Below are positions 37,913 to 47,129 of a DNA stretch of 64,000 nt, piece after piece; the first letter of the stretch is position 1, and every line of letters starts with the position of its first letter. The stretch is from Stutzerimonas stutzeri (GTDB taxonomy: Bacteria > Pseudomonadota > Gammaproteobacteria > Pseudomonadales > Pseudomonadaceae). The stretch lies in assembly GCF_024448715.1 (NCBI RefSeq), contig NZ_JAMOHZ010000003.1, forward strand, positions 1 to 64,000, in the 5' to 3' direction. The translations under genes were made by a program, and so were the position numbers. The notes below the pieces were generated by a model, which saw only the letters and a program-made list of their open reading frames with translations, made no database searches and was not told the origin of the DNA.

Positions 37913-39301
37913 ATGTCAACCGTGATCGGTGAACGGCGTAATGGCCTTGCCACTCGCCCGCTGCGCGAGTACTACGCCCGGGTTCTCGGATACCTGACCT
38001 GCGCCGCGACGCTCGCCGCCGGCGTCTATACCCAACATTTTGCAATCGGCCTATTGTGGATGGTGCCTTACACCTTGCTCTATCCCCATTTCGCCTATCA
38101 CGTGAGCTATCGCTTCAAGCGCGAACATCCGGAACGGACATCGCAGACCCTGCTCTGCCTTGACGCGTTAAATGCCGGCGCCGGCATCGTGCTGCTCGGC
38201 TGCGCTCTCGTGCCAAGCCTGATGTTCCTTTTGACGCTGGGTTTCAGCGCGTTGGTGATCGGCAGCCTGCGTCACCTGCTGATGACCCTGTTGATGGTCA
38301 CGGTGGGTATCGGGCTGACTACCATGGTGGTCCCTCTGCACTTCAACGGAGCGACCCCGACCCTGGTATCGACGATCAGCATTCTGTTCACCACCCTGTA
38401 CGTCTGCATCACGGCTTACTACGTGCATCAGCAGGGGATTCGCCTGGCACAGGCGCGTAGCGAAGTGGAAGCCCAGCAGGCCAAAGCCGCACGCCTAGCG
38501 CGAAATCTGGCCAAGTACCTGTCACCACAGGTCTGGGAATCGATTTTCTCCGGCAAGCGCAGCGTTCGGCTTGAAACCCAGCGCAAGAAGCTCACGGTGT
38601 TCTTCTCCGATATCAAGGGCTTCACCGAGCTCGCCGAGGAGCTGGAAGCCGAAGCCCTCACCGACCTGCTCAACAACTACCTCAACGAGATGTCGAAGAT
38701 CACCCTTAAATACGGTGGCACCATCGACAAATTCGTGGGTGACTGCGTAATGGTGTTTTTCGGCGACCCCGCCAGCCAAGGCGCAAAAAAAGATGCCGTA
38801 GCCGCAGTATCCATGGCCATCGCCATGCGTAAGCACATGAAAGTACTGCGCCAGCAATGGCGCGCTCAAGGCATCACCAAGCCGATGGAAATCCGCATGG
38901 GGATCAACACCGGTTACTGCACGGTCGGCAACTTCGGCGCCGACACCCGCATGGACTACACCATCATCGGACGCGAAGTGAACCTGGCCAGTCGCCTTGA
39001 GAGCTCCGCCGAAGCCGGCGAGATTCTGATCTCTCACGAGACCTATTCGCTGGTCAAAGACGTGATCATGTGCCGCGACAAAGGCCAGATCACCGTCAAG
39101 GGCTTTACCCGTCCGGTGCAGATTTACCAAGTGGTGGATTTCAGACGCGATCTGGGCGCGACCAACAGCTTCGTCGAGCATGAACTGCCGGGCTTCTCGA
39201 TGTACCTGGACACCAACGGCGTACAGAATTTCGATAAGGAGCGAGTGATCCAGGCGCTCAACCAGGCCGCCGACAAGTTGCGTGACAAGGTCATCATGTA
39301 A
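37913..39301 (+). CDS. cyaB: MASE2-linked class III adenylate cyclase CyaB
   Basis: This 462-residue protein has an N-terminal MASE2 membrane sensor (about six helices, residues ~20-175) and a class III cyclase domain at about residues 200-440. Key residues include the metal Asp233 in FFSDIKGF, Lys273 in IDKFVGDCVM (adenine-selecting) and Asp277. In P. aeruginosa CyaB is the main cAMP source for the Vfr virulence regulator. The substrate Lys supports ATP over GTP. No partner gene is adjacent. Confidence 0.9.
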   Translation: MSTVIGERRNGLATRPLREYYARVLGYLTCAATLAAGVYTQHFAIGLLWMVPYTLLYPHFAYHVSYRFKREHPERTSQTLLCLDALNAGAGIVLLGCALVPSLMFLLTLGFSALVIGSLRHLLMTLLMVTVGIGLTTMVVPLHFNGATPTLVSTISILFTTLYVCITAYYVHQQGIRLAQARSEVEAQQAKAARLARNLAKYLSPQVWESIFSGKRSVRLETQRKKLTVFFSDIKGFTELAEELEAEALTDLLNNYLNEMSKITLKYGGTIDKFVGDCVMVFFGDPASQGAKKDAVAAVSMAIAMRKHMKVLRQQWRAQGITKPMEIRMGINTGYCTVGNFGADTRMDYTIIGREVNLASRLESSAEAGEILISHETYSLVKDVIMCRDKGQITVKGFTRPVQIYQVVDFRRDLGATNSFVEHELPGFSMYLDTNGVQNFDKERVIQALNQAADKLRDKVIM

Positions 39302-39406
39302 GCATCGGCGGCGCCGGTCGCGGTCCGGATGCTGTGAGGCCGGGCCGACCCGAATGAATAGCGCCACTCGCAGCCGGCGTCCGTCGGGATGCAGTCGAGG
39401 TCATCA

Positions 39407-40174
39407 ATGCCGCCCATCCTTTCCCTACGCCACTACAACCACGACCAGATCGTCCACAACCACCAGCACACCCAACTGGTGTTTGGCCTTCATGGGCAGC
39501 TGGACTTCGAAATTGACGGGCGCGGTAGCCGGATTCAGCAGCAACTGCTCGCCGTGGTCCCGAGCGATACTCGTCACGCCTGTGGCAGCCCGGCTGGTAG
39601 CCAATGCCTGATTCTGGATATCCCGGACGACAACTGGCTGCGGCAACGTCTCGCTCATCATGCCGATCCGGCGCGCCGCATCCTGGAACAGCCTGCGGCG
39701 CTGCGTCTGACCCCAACGCAAAGCCAACTGGTCGGCTGGCTGGCGGCCAGCCCGATCAATGATCCGATCATTAGCGAACAGGGCGCCGCCCTCCTCTTGG
39801 CCAGTCTCTCCGCTGGCTGCGAGCCGGTCAGCCAGAACGGTCCGCTACCGCTCGCGGCGCTTTACGCCCATGTCGACCGGCATCTGGCGCACCCGCTCGC
39901 GGTTCAAGATCTTGCGCGACTGGCCGGGCTCTCGGTTCCACGATTCCATGTTCGCTTTGTCAGCGAAACCGGCCTGACACCGCTGGAGTTCGTCCGGTGC
40001 CGTCGCTTGCAGCAGGGTCGAGAATTGTTGATCAGCACGCGATTAGCCGTCGGCGAGATCGCCGCTCGGGTCGGATATGCCTCTCAAAGCGCGTTTACCG
40101 CAGCCCTCAGGCGCGAATACGGCGCCACGCCGCGGGCGCTGCGCCGCGAGTCGCTCGACAACTCGCGATACTGA
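39407..40174 (+). CDS. AraC-family regulator with cupin-like N-domain
   Basis: This 255-residue regulator has an N-terminal cupin-type sensing domain starting MPPILSLRHYNHDQ (HNHQHTQLVFGLHG is the His-rich sugar-barrel segment). A C-terminal AraC DNA-binding domain follows (LARLAGLSVPRFHVRFVSE; VGYASQSAFTAALRREYGATPRALRR). The start at 39407 has GAGG about 8 bases upstream. The ligand and target genes are not clear. Confidence 0.87.
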   Translation: MPPILSLRHYNHDQIVHNHQHTQLVFGLHGQLDFEIDGRGSRIQQQLLAVVPSDTRHACGSPAGSQCLILDIPDDNWLRQRLAHHADPARRILEQPAALRLTPTQSQLVGWLAASPINDPIISEQGAALLLASLSAGCEPVSQNGPLPLAALYAHVDRHLAHPLAVQDLARLAGLSVPRFHVRFVSETGLTPLEFVRCRRLQQGRELLISTRLAVGEIAARVGYASQSAFTAALRREYGATPRALRRESLDNSRY

Positions 40175-40324
40175 CGCGACAGACGGGCCGCAGCGCGGGT
40201 CGTACCATAGGCGCATCAAGCTTCTGGCAGCGCCAGTCACCGCAGCATCGCGAGGCCCCATGATCCATATCGATTGCGTATTTTTTCCCATCGAATGTTC
40301 ACGCTCGATACCGAGCGTTCGACC

Positions 40325-41215
40325 ATGACGCATCGCAATGCGCTATTGGCGATCCACTTCGGCGCGCTGATGTTTGGCCTGTCCGGCGTATTCGGCAAGC
40401 TGGCCGAAAGCACGCCACTGGTGATCACTTTTGGTCGCGCATTGTTTGCGGTCATCGCCCTGCTGTCGGCGGCGCAGTTCCTGCGTAGCGGCGGTGGAAA
40501 GCCAAGCTGGCGTCAGCGCGGCGGCTTGTTGCTCGGCGGGTTGCTGCTGGGCGGACACTGGCTCACCTTCTTCGTCGCGGTAAAGGTCGCCGGGGTCGGT
40601 ATCGCTACGCTGGGCTTCGCCAGTTTTCCGGCCTTTACCGTGCTGTTCGAAGGTCTGCTGTTTCGCGAACGGACACGCCCCGTCGAGTTCGCCATGGTGG
40701 GCCTGGTTTGCGCGGGCCTGCTATTGGTCACGCCGCACTTCGATCTGGCGAGCGAAAGTACAGTGGGCCTGCTCTACGGCATTCTGTCCGGGCTGATGTT
40801 CGCGCTGCTGTCACTGCTCAATCGCGCTGTTACTCGCGGTGTCGATCCGGTACAGGCCGCTTTGTGGCAGAACGGCACCATCCTGCTCTGTCTGCTGCCG
40901 TTTACCTGGATGTCGCTCCCGGCAGTACCGGTGCTGGATTGGCTATGGCTGGCATTGCTCGGCGTGTTCTGCACGGGACTCGCGCACAGCCTGTTCGTAG
41001 CGAGCCTGAAGGTTTTGAAAGCGCGAACTACCTCGGTGATCTTCGCCCTCGAGCCGGTTTACGGCATCGCGTTCGCCTGGTGGCTTTTCAGTGAACAGCC
41101 CACCTTGCGCATGCTGCTCGGCGGCACGTTGATCATCCTCGCCACGGTCATTACCAGCCGCCTGAAAATACCAGCCGTGACGAACGCTGCCTCGCCGCTC
41201 GCGAAGGCGCCGTAG
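40325..41215 (+). CDS. EamA/DMT-family transporter
   Basis: This 296-residue inner-membrane protein has ten hydrophobic segments in two repeated EamA halves (residues ~5-140 and ~150-285), typical of the drug/metabolite transporter superfamily. The start is set at 40325 (MTHRNALLAIHFGAL) by family comparison. In-frame ATGs at 40274 and 40295 are possible and none has a clear ribosome site. The substrate is not predictable. Confidence 0.85.
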   Translation: MTHRNALLAIHFGALMFGLSGVFGKLAESTPLVITFGRALFAVIALLSAAQFLRSGGGKPSWRQRGGLLLGGLLLGGHWLTFFVAVKVAGVGIATLGFASFPAFTVLFEGLLFRERTRPVEFAMVGLVCAGLLLVTPHFDLASESTVGLLYGILSGLMFALLSLLNRAVTRGVDPVQAALWQNGTILLCLLPFTWMSLPAVPVLDWLWLALLGVFCTGLAHSLFVASLKVLKARTTSVIFALEPVYGIAFAWWLFSEQPTLRMLLGGTLIILATVITSRLKIPAVTNAASPLAKAP

Positions 41216-41268
41216 GCGCCAGGACAGCAGTGACAACATGGCCGCCGACGCCAGGCGGCCATTGCCGA

Positions 41269-43005
41269 TCAATGCGAATGGCGCGGGACTTCGGCGCCGC
41301 GGCACCCAACCAAGAAGTCGAAGTCGCACCCCTCGTCCGCCTGCAGCACATGTTCGACGAACAGCCGGCGGTAGCCGCCATCCCATAACAAGCCCTGCGG
41401 CGCCTGCCAGGAAGCCAGACGTTCTTGCAGCTCGGCATCCGAAACGTCCAAGTGCAGGCGGCCCGCAACGCAGTCCAGTTCAATGAAATCACCGTTGCGC
41501 ACTACCGCCAGCGGTCCGCCGGCAGCGGCTTCTGGGGCAACATGCAGCACCACGGTGCCGTAAGCGGTGCCGCTCATGCGCGCATCGGAGATGCGCACCA
41601 TGTCGGTAATCCCTTTGGCCAGCACCTTGGGCGGTAGGCCCATGTTGCCGACCTCGGCCATGCCCGGATAACCCTTGGGGCCGCAGTTCTTCATTACCAG
41701 CACGCAGCTTTCATCGACGTCCAAGTCCGGGTCGGCGATGCGTGCCTTGTAGTCGTCGAAGTCCTCGAAGACCACCGCACGCCCTCGGTGCTTCATCAGT
41801 TCCGGTGTCGCCGCGGAGGGTTTCAACACCGCCCCGCTGGGCGCAAGGTTGCCGCGCAGGACGCAGATGCCGCCGTCATCGCGCAGCGGATTGTCCAGCG
41901 CACGAATGACCTCGTCCTGCCCATAGATGGGTGCCTGGGCGCAGTTGTCCCACAGCGACTTGCCGTTGACCGTCAGCGCATCAGGGTTTGGCAATAGCTG
42001 GTTTTCCCCTAGTCGACGGATCACGGCGGGCAGTCCTCCGGCGTAGTAGAACTCTTCCATCAGGAAGCGCCCGGAGGGTTGCAGATCGACGATGGTAGGC
42101 ATGCCGCGGCCGATGCGCGTCCAGTCGTCCAGATCGAGGGCTACACCAATCCGCCCGGCGATCGCCTTGAGGTGGATTACTGCATTGGTCGAGCCGCCGA
42201 TGGCAGCGTTGACCCTGATGGCATTCTCGAATGCCTGCTTGGTCAGCACCTTGGAGAGCCGCAGGTCTTCCTCGACCATGTCGACGATGCGCATGCCGGA
42301 CAAATGCGCAAGCACATAGCGACGCGAATCAACGGCTGGAATCGCCGCGTTGTGCGGCAATGAAGTGCCCAACGCTTCGGCCATACAAGCCATGGTCGAG
42401 GCGGTCCCCATGGTGTTGCAGGTACCGGCCGAACGCGACATGCCGGCCTCGGCGGACAGGAACTCGTCGAGGCTGATCAGACCGCCCTTATAGGCCTCAT
42501 GCATCTGCCAGACGATGGTTCCAGCGCCAATGTCGCGGCCGTTGTGCTTGCCGTTGAGCATCGGCCCACCGGTTACCACAATGGCCGGCACGTCGCAGCT
42601 GGCCGCGCCCATCAGCAGCGCCGGAGTGGTCTTATCGCAGCCGGTGAGTAGCACCACCGCATCGATGGGGTTACCGCGAATCGACTCTTCAACATCCATG
42701 CTCGCCAGGTTGCGGGTCAGCATGGCGGTCGGTCGCAGGTTCGATTCACCATTGGAAAAGACCGGAAATTCCACCGGAAACCCGCCCGCCTCCAGTACTC
42801 CCTTCTTCACATGCTCGGCGATCTTGCGGAAGTGTGCATTGCACGGCGTCAGCTCCGACCAGGTGTTGCAGATGCCGATGATCGGCTTGCCCTGAAACTC
42901 GTGGTCCGGGATGCCCTGGTTCTTCATCCAGCTGCGGTACATGAAACCGTTCTTGTCCGTGGTGCCGAACCATTGAGCAGAGCGCAGGGGGCGTTTGCCA
43001 GTCAT
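41269..43005 (-). CDS. IlvD/Edd-family sugar-acid dehydratase (L-arabonate type)
   Basis: This 578-residue Fe-S dehydratase has cluster-ligand regions CNTWSELTPC, TGCDKTTPA and GTCNTMGTASTM, and a C-terminal RISDARMSGTAYG. The RSAQWFGTTDKNGFMYRSW start and length match L-arabonate dehydratase rather than IlvD or Edd. It would make 2-keto-3-deoxy-L-arabonate from L-arabonate; D-xylonate or a related acid is possible. AGGAA precedes the ATG. It is divergent from a LysR gene with a dyad between them, and near the FAH and aldehyde dehydrogenase genes that finish the pathway. Confidence 0.83.
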   Translation of the reverse strand: MTGKRPLRSAQWFGTTDKNGFMYRSWMKNQGIPDHEFQGKPIIGICNTWSELTPCNAHFRKIAEHVKKGVLEAGGFPVEFPVFSNGESNLRPTAMLTRNLASMDVEESIRGNPIDAVVLLTGCDKTTPALLMGAASCDVPAIVVTGGPMLNGKHNGRDIGAGTIVWQMHEAYKGGLISLDEFLSAEAGMSRSAGTCNTMGTASTMACMAEALGTSLPHNAAIPAVDSRRYVLAHLSGMRIVDMVEEDLRLSKVLTKQAFENAIRVNAAIGGSTNAVIHLKAIAGRIGVALDLDDWTRIGRGMPTIVDLQPSGRFLMEEFYYAGGLPAVIRRLGENQLLPNPDALTVNGKSLWDNCAQAPIYGQDEVIRALDNPLRDDGGICVLRGNLAPSGAVLKPSAATPELMKHRGRAVVFEDFDDYKARIADPDLDVDESCVLVMKNCGPKGYPGMAEVGNMGLPPKVLAKGITDMVRISDARMSGTAYGTVVLHVAPEAAAGGPLAVVRNGDFIELDCVAGRLHLDVSDAELQERLASWQAPQGLLWDGGYRRLFVEHVLQADEGCDFDFLVGCRGAEVPRHSH

Positions 43006-43045
43006 CGTCAGTTCCTGTAGAGCGCGCGTTTGATCAGCGGCTCCA

Positions 43046-43074
43046 ATTGTTATTCGGCATCTTCGTATCGCAAT
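43046..43074. promoter_or_regulatory. extended dyad between dehydratase and LysR gene
   Basis: Two nested inverted repeats share one centre at 43060: ATTG at 43046-43049 with CAAT at 43071-43074, and AT.CG at 43052-43056 with CG.AT at 43064-43068. This suits a LysR operator in the 181-base divergent region. No other clear signal is seen there. Confidence 0.48.
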
Positions 43075-43186
43075 GACAGAGCCTGTACACGCAAGCCTGT
43101 CCTGCCGTTGAAAAGACTAGAGGGCGCAGCCATCATCAACAAATACAAAATCAAGCCAGACCGATACTCAAACGGATATAACTGAC

Positions 43187-44143
43187 ATGAAGCCGATCAA
43201 CAGCAATTGGTTCGTTCGAGCCCGCCTGAAGAACCGCCATATCCCTCTGTTGGTGGCGCTGGGCGATACCGGCAATCTCAACCGTGCGGCCGAGGGGTTG
43301 GGGATTTCTCAACCAGCCATCTCCAAGCTGTTGAAGGATTTGGAAGACGGCCTTGGCGTGGCGCTGTTTGAAAGACATGCGCGCGGGGTGGTGCCGACCC
43401 TTTACGGCGAGACGATGATTCGTCACGCCAGACGCCTGCAGAACACTCTGGAAAGCGTCTATAGCGAGGTCGATGCGCTGCGCCAAGGGCAACAGGGCCA
43501 TGTTCGCATCGGCACCATACTCACCCCATGCGCCGAGTTGTTGCCAGAAGTGATCGGCCTCACCAAGCAGCGGTTTCCAGGATTGGAGCTGAGCATTCGC
43601 ACGGGTTCGAGCCGTGATTTGATGGCGATCCTCGACGACGGCGAGCTGGATTTCCTGGTAGCGCGCTTTTTTGCAGGCGGCCAGCAGCACGACCTGAACT
43701 TCGAGCCGCTGGCCGAGGAACCGCTGCGGATTTGCGCGCGTGCCGGGCTTGTTCAAGGGCCGCTGTCGCGCGCCGAATTGAACGCCGCCGACTGGGTTCT
43801 GCCGCCGGCAGGTAGCGTGCTACGTCAGGAGTTCGATGCGCTGTTCCAGCGCGTCGGTATGCGTCCGCCAACCAAGGTGGTCAACGCGGAAAACTTGCTG
43901 ATGGTTACCACGCTGGTGGAAAAGAACGACGTACTCACCGTGCTGCCGCGTGACGTACTGGCGCACTATGCGCGCTACGGCATGCTTGCAGAGATCGATG
44001 TCGACCCCAGCATTGAGGCCGAACTGAATCAGGGCCTGATGGCCTACGGCATCATTACAAAAAATCAGCAGTTGCTCTCTCCCGCGGCGCGCAACGTGCT
44101 GGACCTGCTACGTGCTACCGCCCGGAAAATGTCGTTAGGCTAG
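43187..44143 (+). CDS. LysR-family regulator beside the sugar-acid dehydratase
   Basis: This 318-residue LysR regulator has an N-terminal winged helix (residues ~16-75, with LNRAAEGLGISQPAISKLLKD) and an effector domain at about residues 105-310. It is of the GalR/GbpR-like LysR subgroup associated with sugar and aromatic-acid genes. It is divergent from the dehydratase gene and most likely activates it in response to the sugar acid or its keto-deoxy product. Confidence 0.87.
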   Translation: MKPINSNWFVRARLKNRHIPLLVALGDTGNLNRAAEGLGISQPAISKLLKDLEDGLGVALFERHARGVVPTLYGETMIRHARRLQNTLESVYSEVDALRQGQQGHVRIGTILTPCAELLPEVIGLTKQRFPGLELSIRTGSSRDLMAILDDGELDFLVARFFAGGQQHDLNFEPLAEEPLRICARAGLVQGPLSRAELNAADWVLPPAGSVLRQEFDALFQRVGMRPPTKVVNAENLLMVTTLVEKNDVLTVLPRDVLAHYARYGMLAEIDVDPSIEAELNQGLMAYGIITKNQQLLSPAARNVLDLLRATARKMSLG

Positions 44144-44173
44144 ACGGTTCAGTGCGTGTAGGCATGGCGCAAA

Positions 44174-44198
44174 ACCTGTCGGGATTAGCCCGACAGGT
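44174..44198. terminator. hairpin between LysR gene and aldehyde dehydrogenase gene
   Basis: A perfect 10-bp stem ACCTGTCGGG / CCCGACAGGT with a 5-base loop lies between convergent genes. On the minus strand TTTT follows the stem, so it should terminate the aldehyde dehydrogenase unit; on the plus strand no T tract follows. Confidence 0.8.
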
Positions 44199-44285
44199 CA
44201 AAAAGGGGGTCATCTGATACAGGTAAACCCCGAGTGATGGTTTAGGCCGGCAAGGATTGCTCATCGCTCCCTGCCAGCCTCGGCC

Positions 44286-45866
44286 TCAGAGCGAGGCGTG
44301 AGTGGTTTCGCCATCAACCAGGCGAGTGATGCCCAGCGGGTTGGCATTCTTCAGGGCATCCGGTAGCAGCTCGTCGGGGAAGTTCTGGTAGCACACCGGC
44401 CGCAGGAATCGGTCGATCGCCAAGGTTCCTACCGAGGTGCCGCGGGCATCGGACGTTGCCGGGTACGGCCCGCCATGCACCATCGAATCGCACACTTCGA
44501 CACCCGTCGGATAGCCGTTGAGCAACAGCCGTCCGACCTTCTGTTCAAGCAGCGCCACCAGGTCGGCGGATGCCGCGAGATCGGCCCGATCGGCAATCAG
44601 CGTAGCGGTGAGCTGACCGCGCAGGCCTTGCAGCGCACGCAGCAGCTCCGCCTTGTCAGCCACTTCCACAACGACCGTAGTCGGACCGAAAACCTCCTCC
44701 TGTAGCAGCTCGTCCCCCTTGATCAGCAGGTTGGCATCAGCCTTGAACAGTTGCGGCTGGCCCTGATTGCCCTGCTGCGGCTCGCCGGCCAGATGGGTAA
44801 TGCCAGGATGAGCCTGAAGATGCTGCAACCCTTTGCCGTAGCTGCTCAACGTCCCGGCGTTGAGCATGGTCTGTGCCGGCTGCTCGCTCATGAACGCAGC
44901 GAGCCGATCCACGAATGCGCTGAATTCCGGTGATCGGATACCGATCACCATGCCGGGGTTGGTACAGAACTGACCACAACCCATCACCACCGAGGCGGTA
45001 AGCTCGTTGGCGATGGCATCCCCGCGCGCTTTGAGCGCCTCGGGCAGGACCAACACCGGGTTGATGCTGGACATCTCCGCAAATACCGGTATGGGCTGCG
45101 GGCGTGCAGCCGCCATGTCACACAGAGCACGGCCACCGCGCAGCGAACCGGTAAAGCCGACCGCCTGAATCGCCGGATGTTTGACCAGCCATTCGCCAAC
45201 CCCACCGCCGTAGATCATGTTGAACACGCCTTTGGGCATGCCGGTTTTCTCTGCCGCACGGATCACCGCATCGGCCACGCACTCGGCCGTCACCATGTGT
45301 CCGCTATGAGCCTTGAACACCACCGGGCAACCAGCTGCCAGCGCCGAGGCGGTATCGCCACCGGCCGTGGAGAACGCCAACGGGAAATTGCTTGCACCAA
45401 AAACCGCTACCGGTCCCAGCCCCATGCGGCACTGACGAAGATCCGGACGTGGCAGTGGTTTGCGCTCCGGCAATGCACGATCGATGCGCGCCCCATGAAA
45501 GTCGCCGCGTCGCAGTACCTTGGCGAACAGGCGCATCTGGCCGCTGGTACGCCCGCGCTCGCCTTGAATTCGCCCGGCCGGCAACGCCGTCTCGCGGCAA
45601 ACCAGTTCGATGAAACCATCGCCCAGGGCGTCCAGCTCATCGGCAATGGCCTCGAGAAACTCGGCGCGCTTGCTCGCCGAAAGCGATCGGTACTCGGGAT
45701 AGGCCGCAGCGGCAGCCTCGGCCGCGGCATTCACCTCGTCCTGCGTGGCCTGATGGAACTCGTACGGCAGCGCCTCCCCTGAGCTGGCATCGAGGCTCTG
45801 TACTGTGACCGAACCAGCGGCGCTGCGGCCGCCGCCGATGTAGTTGTGACCGCGAATAGTAGACAT
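44286..45866 (-). CDS. aldehyde dehydrogenase, 2,5-dioxopentanoate (alpha-ketoglutarate semialdehyde) type
   Basis: This 526-residue NAD(P)-dependent dehydrogenase has FGASNFPLAFSTAGGDTASAL, the glycine motif VGFTGSLRGG, the catalytic Glu in FAEMSSINP, and the catalytic Cys in GCGQFCTNPG. The length and the LAIDRFLRPVCYQN segment match alpha-ketoglutarate semialdehyde dehydrogenase, which makes 2-oxoglutarate at the end of the Weimberg-type pathway. AAGGAG precedes the ATG. It is 144 bases downstream of the FAH-family gene. Confidence 0.88.
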   Translation of the reverse strand: MSTIRGHNYIGGGRSAAGSVTVQSLDASSGEALPYEFHQATQDEVNAAAEAAAAAYPEYRSLSASKRAEFLEAIADELDALGDGFIELVCRETALPAGRIQGERGRTSGQMRLFAKVLRRGDFHGARIDRALPERKPLPRPDLRQCRMGLGPVAVFGASNFPLAFSTAGGDTASALAAGCPVVFKAHSGHMVTAECVADAVIRAAEKTGMPKGVFNMIYGGGVGEWLVKHPAIQAVGFTGSLRGGRALCDMAAARPQPIPVFAEMSSINPVLVLPEALKARGDAIANELTASVVMGCGQFCTNPGMVIGIRSPEFSAFVDRLAAFMSEQPAQTMLNAGTLSSYGKGLQHLQAHPGITHLAGEPQQGNQGQPQLFKADANLLIKGDELLQEEVFGPTTVVVEVADKAELLRALQGLRGQLTATLIADRADLAASADLVALLEQKVGRLLLNGYPTGVEVCDSMVHGGPYPATSDARGTSVGTLAIDRFLRPVCYQNFPDELLPDALKNANPLGITRLVDGETTHASL

Positions 45867-46010
45867 GGGTATCTCCTTGACCTGCTGGGTTCAGAACCCC
45901 GCGCGCTGCGCGGAGGTGGGCCGTCGGCCCGCGAATGAAGCAAAGCCCGCCAATTCTCGCGCAGACCTGCGGGCTGTTGCGGAACCGGGCAAAGACGGGC
46001 CGGCCATTGT

Positions 46011-47006
46011 TCAGAGCTGCTTGACGCCGCCTGGAGTGATCATCGGCTGACGAATGCTTATGCCGTTGCACAGCGGCTCGCCGAACGCATCCAGGCTGAC
46101 TTCGAATCGATCACCCGGCTGCGCCTTGATGCCATCGGCGAAGGACAGCGTTGCCGTGCCGAAGAAATGTACATGCACATCGCCTGGACGCAAAAATTGC
46201 GTGTACTTGAAATGGTGGTATTCAAGGTTCTCCAGGCTATGACACATATTCTCCTCACCGGAAAGAAATTCTTTCTCCCATAACAGCTGCTCGCCGCGAC
46301 GGATGCGGCTGATACCCGCCAGATGCGCAGGCAGCTCACCGACCCGCAGCTCGGGGCCGAACGAACAGAAACGCAGTTTCGAGTGTGCCAGGTACAGGTA
46401 GTTCTTGCGTTCGACCACATGATCGGAAAACTCATTGCCAAGAGCAAAGCCTAGACGGTAAGGCAGTCCGTCATCACCGATGACGTAGAGCCCGGTCAGT
46501 TCCGGTTCCTCACCATAATCCTCGGCGAAATCCGGCGCCTGGAAATCCGCGCCCGGGCGCACCACAATGCTGCCATCACCCTTGTAGAACCACTCAGGTT
46601 GGGCTCCGATGGTGCCCGGCTGCGGACGGCCGCCCTGCATGCCCCAGCGAAACATCTGCATGCTGTCGGTGAGCTTGCTTTCCTCTTGTTCGACCTGTTG
46701 ATGCATCTTGTCGCGTGTCGAGGCGCTGCCAAGATGCGTAAGGCCGGTGCCGCTAATCAGGCAGTGCGCAGGGTCATCATGATCCAGAGGAGGCAGTACG
46801 CGTCCGTCATCGAGCAGATCGCAATAAAGCGGGCCGCTTTCTCGCGCCTGATTTTCGATCTGGGCCGCCAGACTGCGCCGCGCTCGGATCGCCGCCAACG
46901 CCAGCGCTCGGGTGCTGTGCACATCCGAAAGCACTTCGATGCGCTCGCCGTTGACAACGCCTACCTGCCGTTGGCCTTGCCTATTCTCGAATTGAATCAA
47001 CCGCAT
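46011..47006 (-). CDS. AraD1/GguC-family FAH-fold 2-keto-3-deoxy-acid dehydratase
   Basis: This 331-residue FAH-superfamily protein of the AraD1/GguC type has GTGLTHLGSASTRDKMH, the acidic metal site EEPELTGLYVIG, GNEFSDHVVE and HVHFFGTATLSFADG. AraD1-type members convert 2-keto-3-deoxy-L-arabonate to alpha-ketoglutarate semialdehyde. That exactly links the dehydratase and aldehyde dehydrogenase encoded nearby. GAGGAAG precedes the ATG, and a CA-like motif lies at 47015-47025. It is divergent from the second LysR gene. Confidence 0.82.
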   Translation of the reverse strand: MRLIQFENRQGQRQVGVVNGERIEVLSDVHSTRALALAAIRARRSLAAQIENQARESGPLYCDLLDDGRVLPPLDHDDPAHCLISGTGLTHLGSASTRDKMHQQVEQEESKLTDSMQMFRWGMQGGRPQPGTIGAQPEWFYKGDGSIVVRPGADFQAPDFAEDYGEEPELTGLYVIGDDGLPYRLGFALGNEFSDHVVERKNYLYLAHSKLRFCSFGPELRVGELPAHLAGISRIRRGEQLLWEKEFLSGEENMCHSLENLEYHHFKYTQFLRPGDVHVHFFGTATLSFADGIKAQPGDRFEVSLDAFGEPLCNGISIRQPMITPGGVKQL

Positions 47007-47014
47007 GCGCGCTT

Positions 47015-47025
47015 CCTCTTGTTGT
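47015..47025 (-). promoter_or_regulatory. possible CA motif before AraD1/GguC gene
   Basis: Read on the minus strand the leader is ACAACAAGAGG, running into the GAGGAAG ribosome site. It partly fits the AAnAAnAA Hfq-Crc consensus, consistent with catabolite repression of a secondary carbon source. Confidence 0.42.
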
Positions 47026-47090
47026 AATGGCGCCCGACACCCCAGGCGTTTGCTGCGATCACTTTAAAAACCACCCTGACTGGTGCCTAA

Positions 47091-47120
47091 TGAAAGCTTC
47101 TGATTAAGCGATAACTTTCA
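47091..47120. promoter_or_regulatory. TGAAAG-N18-CTTTCA dyad between AraD1/GguC and LysR genes
   Basis: Perfect 6-bp arms with a centre at about 47105 lie in the 123-base divergent region, 10 bases before the LysR ATG. Some inner pairs also match. The layout fits a LysR autoregulatory and activation site. Confidence 0.45.
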
Positions 47121-47129
47121 GTCATCCCC

